A DNA stretch of 14,500 nt from assembly GCA_015501075.1 (NCBI GenBank), contig JADNYJ010000739.1:1-14500 (forward strand), read 5' to 3'. The stretch is from Gymnopilus junonius. Taxonomy: Eukaryota; Basidiomycota; Agaricomycetes; Agaricales; Galerinaceae. A model generated the notes under the pieces. It had not been told where the DNA came from, searched no databases, and saw nothing but the letters and a program-made list of their open reading frames with translations. Below, piece by piece: positions 9,591 to 14,500 of this stretch (positions are counted from its first letter, which is position 1; every line of letters starts with the position of its first letter). The position numbers and the translations under genes were made by a program.

Positions 9591-9752
9591 TGTGTAAGAT
9601 TCGAACCAACGTTTCAGGCTTCAAATTTCAAATTTCAATCAGCCCAAGGCGAAGCACCCAAGAACAACTCGTCCTGCGGGATCGTACCCGTCCTCGTACC
9701 TGTCCCACTAGGACCTACGGGTAAAGATGAAGGCAAAGGCAAAGCATATTAG

Positions 9753-11331
9753 TCAACCTGAACCTGGGCGTCGGCTGGGCATCCTCTTCCATCGACAACG
9801 GGGGTACCACGCCCGGCGACAGCGCTGAACTCGAAGCAGAACTCGAGGAGGACAAGGACGACGAGGAGTGGGTAGTGGTAGTGTGTAGGGCAAGGGTAAG
9901 GTATCCGACGGGTAGGCATCGTCGTCGTTGGTGGAGTAGACATCACGGTCTGGCGCAGGAGAGGCGGGAAGAGGCGGGTATGTGAACGACAGATCGAGAG
10001 ATTCAGGGCGTGATTTGATGCCTATTTCAGAAGAGGAGCGGGAGTGCGTGGGACGTGAGGGAGGTTGTGAAGATGATGAGGAAGAGGGACCCGCAGGAGC
10101 AGGAACTGCCCCTTGGGTTTGGGTGGTAGTTGAAGGAGGGACGGGGGAAGCTTGGGTGCTGCTACTCGTACTGTTACTTGCGCTGGTGCTGGTGCTTGAA
10201 CTTCCGCGCAGATGGGCATTCTCGCCATCGATGAGGCGGAGTGCGGATCGCAGAGCTTCTTTTTCGAGTTTGAGTTCCTTGAGCTCTTCTTCAGTCTCGG
10301 CGCGTGCTTTACGTTCGTCTGCGACCATTTTGTTTGCCTGTTAAAAAATAAACCAGCGTCAGATAAAGTTTTTTTTTAAATGAAGAACAACCCAACTAAC
10401 CTCCTCAAACAACGCCTGCGAAAGACTCTCCAGTTCGTCCTCCAGAGCCGCCTTCTGCTGCGCAATAAGCTTCTTCGCCGTGCGTTCCTTCTCCAGCTCG
10501 GCGGTCAGATCCTCGATTTCTTTGGATTTTACTTTAGCATTGGGTATGGGACGGGATGAGGCCTAGGGAGGGCATCGAGGGCGATGTGAGGTGTGGACTG
10601 GTATTCTGAGACGGGGTGCCGGAGGGAGTTTCAGGTCGGCTGGCGGTGCGGGAGTTGGATGTGGATGAGGAGTTGAAGCGGAATTTGAAGAACCGGTTAT
10701 CCTGGCTCTGGCTCTGCGATGGTGGTGGCGGTGGGTGGGTGGTGGGGTAGCACCCGCTGATGGCGGCGGGGAGGGATCTGTACCAGCGGATCCAGGAACG
10801 GGGGGTGTAGTCGACAGAATGGGATCGGTCTAGAGAGGACCGGGGCTTCTTAGTGCTATCCACGGACTCGCGCGCACTGCTCCGGCGCCAGCCTACGTCC
10901 TTGGATTGTCCAGCCGCGCCTTGCTTCAGCGCATCCTCGAGCATCTCGTTGTTCGCGATGACGAGTTGGAGGTTCGATTTGGCGACGTTGAGTTGGACTT
11001 CCAGGTCTGCTTGGACTCTGTATGCCTCGCTCAGCAAAATTGGGACTATCATATACAGATGATCTGAATGTGAGCATGGTATACTCCCTGGATGAAAAAG
11101 CTGTTTCCTTACCAGCTCCGAAACGCGATTGATCACCATACTCAAGGCAAAACGCAGGTCGTCCTCCTGTCCATCAGCATGCACCCTCCGCGCATCGTGC
11201 AGCTCCTCTTCGACTCTGAGGAATATAGGATGCGAAGCGGATGATCGCTGTTGGGTAGCGTTGAGGCTGTCTGATCGACGTGGGACGCCGTTTGTGGGTG
11301 CGCTAGGGAGCTTTGAAGGGAAATGCAGCAT
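9753..11331 (-). CDS. SEC2: Sec2-type guanine nucleotide exchange factor for a Rab GTPase (Sec4/Ypt)
   Basis: Sec2 activates the Rab Sec4 on secretory vesicles for polarised exocytosis. On the complement strand the first in-frame ATG is 11331; upstream exons cannot be excluded. The N-terminal part (11331–10534 frame) has a coiled coil (AYRVQADLEVQLNVAKSNLQ, then ANNEMLEDAL) and a Ser/Pro-rich linker containing DNRFFKFRF. The Sec2 domain follows at about 10555–10401: long heptads including ELESLSQALFEEANKMVADE, interrupted after FEE by a clear 63-nt intron (10400–10338), then EALRSALRLIDGENAHLR. A Ser-rich tail follows. Problems: the linker and Sec2 domain are in different frames (one extra base near 10536–10562); a GTAAGG donor at 11112 lacks a clean acceptor, although the segment also reads through unspliced; and the tail changes frame near 9880–9905, so the stop is either 9753 or 9715. 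Confidence 0.75.
10338..10400 (-). other. intron inside the Sec2 domain
   Basis: On the complement strand, donor GTTAGT begins at 10400 and the acceptor ...TTAACAG ends at 10338; length 63 nt, with a T/A-rich interior. It joins QALFEE to ANKMVADE, a continuous and conserved stretch of the Sec2 coiled coil, so the splice is well supported. Confidence 0.85.
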
Positions 11332-12272
11332 TGGGATCGAGGAGATGTCGAGTGGGCTGCTAGGCAAGGAGGTGAGGAGGAGTGGGTGGATGTGACAAGG
11401 TGACTGTGACCAGCGAAAATTCCAACCACCATGACATCGGGCAAGTCGGTTTCTGCGCTTGTAGTTCTGTCCTCCCTCGTGTTATTCCTCGTTCCTGAAA
11501 GTTATGATGTACATCAAATCGGATATGAGTTCCATGGATACTCGGACCGATTTATGTTAATTAACGACCTTTACGGCTTCGTTCTCTGCAGATTTCTTTG
11601 TTTTTCCAGCTGTTGGCGACGCTCTTGCTCGATGTTGAAACCCTTGCCCAGTGTTCAACGTTCTTTCTCCTGTATACTCCTGTCTTTAACAGCTTCGCAA
11701 TGCTCTCATCAAGCTTTCATTCAGATCGCGTTTTTTGTACCTGCTGAACATCCTCCTCTAATCCTTCTTCCGTTTTCTGTTCAATGCTCTCTGGTGCGGG
11801 TGTTGGAGTCATTGAAAGTCATGCTTTATTACACCCAATCTCAAATTATTTTATCCAATTCTTTTACTTGCTTGTTTCCGTCATTTCCGTCATTTTCTAC
11901 TAGGCTATGCTATATTTCACTGCTGTTTTTCTGAAGGCCATGCTATTCAAGAAACTTGCGGACAAGGATGGTATTTTGAACATTTTTACTTTTCTTGTTA
12001 AATTGGGACATTGATTCTTTATCTATTTGGCTTATATAAGGATGTCATCAACCTACACGGTAAGTGTGTGATATTATTTATATTATATATGCCTCGTTGG
12101 ACGAGAAATATTGAAATCGGCAGGTCAAAGAACAGAATAGCCTTATAACACTAGCATCAAATACTACTGACAGTCAATTGATTATCTCCGGATATGATGC
12201 TACTATCACCCACAGAATGACTTTCATCTAAGATCACTTACATGGAGCGCCTTTCCAAGATATTTACACTAC
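11332..12272. other. intergenic region between the Sec2 gene and the LysRS-like relic
   Basis: This covers the upstream flank of the Sec2 gene (minus strand) and the 3' flank of the LysRS-like locus. A 167-codon plus-strand frame (11431–11934) is rich in Leu, Ser, Cys and Phe, has no recognisable domain and overlaps the probable Sec2 promoter, so it is not called. An AT-rich block lies at 12070–12090. Nothing else was recognised. Confidence 0.5.
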
Positions 12273-13374
12273 TCACTTTGCATGGACTGTGCCTAACCCT
12301 ACTTCAACACCTGAGAAGAGTAGGTGCATGTAATGAACAGTATATGCCGAAACAAGCGATATGATTCATCTACCCATCTTTTGACTCTCAACCTCTCCGC
12401 AAAGTATTCCATGTCTTTACCTTCTTCAATGAAAGTTTTGTAGTTGAGAAGGTACTCTGGCCAGAATTACAGAGATATTTATAAGCATCTCCACAAAGGT
12501 ACCAAGACTTGGAGACTTTTGCTCCAGACCAATCGCAAATAAGAGGGGTGTATACAATAAGGATAGGCTTTAAGAGATGGCGCCAAAGTAGCTGCTCCTG
12601 CAGAATCCAGCATAGTCTGCCACATATTTCAATGTATCCATAGCTAGCAAACTCATAGTAAAGTCCTAGGATGAGGTTTCCCAATTGGCAATTGAATTGG
12701 AGTTTGTGGACATCAGAGCGGATATTGTAACTGAATACTCCGTGGTAAGGACATTTGAAGAATATATCTTGACCGTCGTCCGAATAGACATTATTCTTGG
12801 CATATTTATCGACCAGCCCACAGGTTGGACAAGGAGCTCTGAGTGCAAGAACGCTAGATGAGGGTGCAAGGCTCTTTCCAAGAGCGTCTCGATTGGTTAT
12901 GATGTGATGAATAACATTCGGCATGCCATCCTGCTGAAGAAATTCTGCTTCAAATCTCATCTGCCATTTCACGCCGTATCTTTGGCCGAGCTCATTCAAA
13001 AGTTTGTCATAGTCGGAAACAACCAGCTTTTGCATGTCTCTAAGGCTCCTGATATACAACTCCATTGACCTCAAGCTGTTCCCTTTGGCTTGGTCCCAGA
13101 GGTCGCAGATAACAACTACGTCTCTGCCCAATTTTTGAAGGCACCAAGCAACAACGAAGGTCAATACTAAGCTGGAGAGTGTTCTGATATGTGGAGAAGA
13201 ATTGGGTTGAATAATGACGTTAATGACGGTGTATTTGACGTCCTTGGGGAGCAGCGTTTCAAGATACTCTGCGTATTTCTCCTTGAAAGCGTACGAGCCT
13301 CCGCCGAGAGCATGATGAGACTGAGGGTCCCAGGCAACTTGAAGTAGCTGATCTTGCTTTGTCTGCAATGCCAT
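12273..13374 (-). pseudogene. class I lysyl-tRNA synthetase-like protein, decayed
   Basis: From ATG at 13374 the complement strand reads 328 codons of a protein related to class I (archaeal-type) LysRS, of which Agaricomycetes keep relatives. Visible features: a Rossmann start with a HIGH-like SSPHIRTL (61–64), a zinc-ribbon-like pair CPTC (182–185) and CPYH (208–211), the conserved block KLQFNCQL, and a KMSKS-like AKVSKS (285–290). Breaks: near 12452–12458 the frame moves to one reading YLLNYKTFIEEGKDM then RWVDESYRLFR; near 12345–12349 it moves again to AYTVHYMHLLFSGVEVG, ending at TGA 12275–12273. At 12600–12622 an expected DYAGF is readable only out of frame, between two compensating indels. 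The expected Gly of HIG(T) is Arg. Several independent lesions suggest a pseudogene; sequencing error could explain part of this. Confidence 0.75.
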
Positions 13375-13471
13375 ATTGAAAAAGGTAGCAATGATGATTA
13401 TACTATGAGAATTTCAGTGGAAGTGATCTGAAGGGAGTGCTTTGAACAAATTACGGAGAGTTGGGTTCTCA

Positions 13472-13478
13472 TTTTATA
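13472..13478 (-). promoter_or_regulatory. TATA box of the LysRS-like locus
   Basis: On the complement strand TATAAAA lies 97 nt upstream of the ATG at 13374, giving a predicted leader of about 65 nt. The promoter looks intact although the coding frame is broken. Confidence 0.5.
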
Positions 13479-13630
13479 CTCAAAAGGCGCCCATACAGCA
13501 CTACAGCAGCGCCGATACACGGTGTCGCGGATGCTGAAATTATTACGGCGCACAGTTGCACACAGAACCAGCCCCTTGACTGTCCAATGACCTCCATCGT
13601 GATACTTATAAAGGCCTCTGTTCCGTATTT

Positions 13631-13675
13631 GTGCACAATATGCACATGGGCTCACCTTCCTTTTGAGGTGAGCCC
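13631..13675. repeat. two adjacent perfect inverted repeats
   Basis: GTGCA/TGCAC (13631–13635 and 13641–13645, 5-nt loop) is followed after 2 nt by a perfect 10-bp stem, GGGCTCACCT at 13648–13657 with AGGTGAGCCC at 13666–13675 (8-nt loop). Function is unknown. Confidence 0.65.
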
Positions 13676-13993
13676 GTTTCAAAAAGGTGAGGCATGTACA
13701 GCATTCATCCATGATTAGAACTTTTCCAAGCACTTCCATTTGATCATAATCGTAACTCTGAAGTCGTCGCCCACGTAAGTAATTCCTGATTTGTGATAAT
13801 AGACAAAAAGAGATTGAACATGCGCCTTCGCTCCCAGAGTATTCGTAATCCAACTGGTCGATTTCCCAGGAACTCCGTGGATTTCGAGAAATAACTGAAT
13901 CTACACAGCAATTCACCTACGGCGCAGGCACCTCGTTTTATTAGAGGCTACCTCCCTTAACTTCATCTTCAGGAGAAAGAGTAAGCATAACAA

Positions 13994-14499
13994 TTAATGA
14001 TGCAGAAATTTAGATGACCTGTGCTTGATTTGTTTGTCTAAAGGAAAGTCTTGCTTCAAGTCGTCCTTGACGAAAACAATACTCCTTGGTGCGCCTTTAA
14101 AGTTATACTTGTCTCGCATTACTTTAAGAGTAATGGGAATGCGCAGCTCATAAACCGATCTAATTTTGTAAGCATAGTCATATCCGTTCCAATCTTTATG
14201 CCGCTCGTTGTACTCTTTGTTGCCCAATGGTCCTTCCTCTAGAGGTTCATCTCCTGGTTCCCGAGTGCGCGGAGGTCAATGTCACACACGTATTTTATAC
14301 ACGATTGAGGCGCGTTGAGATAAAACCAGATTCGTTTGACAGAAGGTCGAATACGACTTTTCCGGAATTCGTATGTTTTCTCGCCAGAAACGATTTGGGC
14401 CATCCAAGGGTCTGCGATCATTGGAAGAATGGCGTCTGTTGGTTCTTCCTGGGTCCACGAACAGCTGGCATAATGAAAGAGAGGTGTAAAGTCGTATTG
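13994..14499 (-). CDS. PUA/ASCH-like domain protein, 5' end outside window, frame broken once
   Basis: The complement strand is open from the right edge (14499) and carries a PUA-superfamily, ASCH-like motif: MIADPWMAQIVSGEKTYEFR, followed by VKRIWFYLNAP. The 'PW...I..GeKt.E.R' pattern is the ASCH/PUA-like signature, usually linked to RNA or modified-nucleotide binding. The frame reading CDID at 14278 would end at TAG 14241–14239. One missing base at 14270–14277 moves it to the frame reading RTREPGDEPLEEG, LGNKEYNERH and SVYELRIPITL, which stops at 13994. I recognise both halves as one fungal conserved protein. The start codon lies beyond the window or is ATG 14421, but upstream in-frame sequence (EEPTDAILP) looks coding. 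It lies upstream of, and on the same strand as, the LysRS-like relic. Confidence 0.7.
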
Positions 14500-14500
14500 A

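Larger units (their letters stand above)
7703..9714. other. gene-free, repeat-rich region between convergent genes
   Basis: This 2-kb stretch lies between the ends of two convergent genes. It contains a pyrimidine-rich 3' flank, a 20-bp tandem repeat (7971–8030), a degenerate GAAAGTT repeat (9012–9118) and short microsatellites (9470–9590). Frames at 8205–8399 and 8415–8693 show no recognisable domain and are not called. A GATTCGAACC at 9598–9607 resembles a tRNA T-loop but has no supporting arms. Confidence 0.55.
13375..13993. other. intergenic region between two minus-strand genes, promoter and hairpins
   Basis: This holds the promoter of the LysRS-like locus and two adjacent inverted repeats. 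A 172-codon minus-strand frame (13916–13398) crosses the promoter and hairpins and shows no domain I recognise, so it is not called as a gene. Confidence 0.5.

Noticed and set aside
9590..9620. GATTCGAACC resembling a tRNA T-loop on the minus strand
   Set aside because: No matching T stem, anticodon arm or acceptor stem could be found around it.
9982..10344. 120-codon plus-strand open frame opposite Sec2
   Set aside because: Its composition is the complement of the Ser-rich Sec2 tail and coiled coil; no motif of its own.
11431..11934. 167-codon plus-strand open frame
   Set aside because: No recognisable domain, odd Leu/Ser/Cys/Phe composition, and it overlaps the likely upstream region of the Sec2 gene.
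13398..13916. 172-codon minus-strand open frame
   Set aside because: It crosses the TATA box and the hairpins upstream of the LysRS-like locus, and no family was recognised.

Overview
This is nuclear DNA from a filamentous fungus, almost certainly a mushroom-forming basidiomycete (Agaricomycetes). The genes carry short GT–AG introns of about 49–67 nt, exons are compact, intergenic gaps are 0.5–2 kb, and several products belong to families I associate with Agaricomycetes. No tRNA, rRNA, CRISPR array, insertion sequence or autonomous transposon was recognised.

Layout. (1) At the left edge, the first 27 codons of a minus-strand gene, possibly BCS1-like. (2) About 1.6 kb with no recognisable gene. 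(3) A classical short-chain dehydrogenase/reductase (1732–2686, plus) with one good intron and one frame break next to its catalytic core. (4) A 36-codon ORF (2974–3084) resembling the N-terminus of the next gene. (5) A complete seven-exon 2-oxoglutarate/Fe(II) dioxygenase of the isopenicillin-N-synthase-like type (3174–4603, plus), with all metal and co-substrate residues present. (6) A five-exon, trypsin-fold protein of a mushroom family with no known function (5523–7702, plus), with a TATA box and one single-base frame break. (7) A 2-kb gene-free stretch holding a 20-bp tandem repeat with Puf-like UGUA sites, a degenerate GAAAGTT repeat and small microsatellites. (8) A minus-strand Sec2-type Rab exchange factor (about 11331 to 9753/9715). 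(9) A decayed minus-strand gene related to class I lysyl-tRNA synthetase (13374–12273). (10) The 3' part of a minus-strand PUA/ASCH-like gene entering from the right edge (14499–13994).

The genes do not form an obvious pathway. The SDR and the dioxygenase are adjacent, co-oriented oxidoreductases and could belong to one metabolic route, but no backbone synthase or transporter is present, so this is only an inference. The most notable pattern is that nearly every gene except the dioxygenase needs at least one single-base correction to read through its conserved domain. That means either uncorrected indels in the assembly or real decay. The LysRS-like locus, with several breaks and a changed HIGH motif, is the best case for real decay. 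A broken Sec2, which is essential in yeast, argues for sequence error there.
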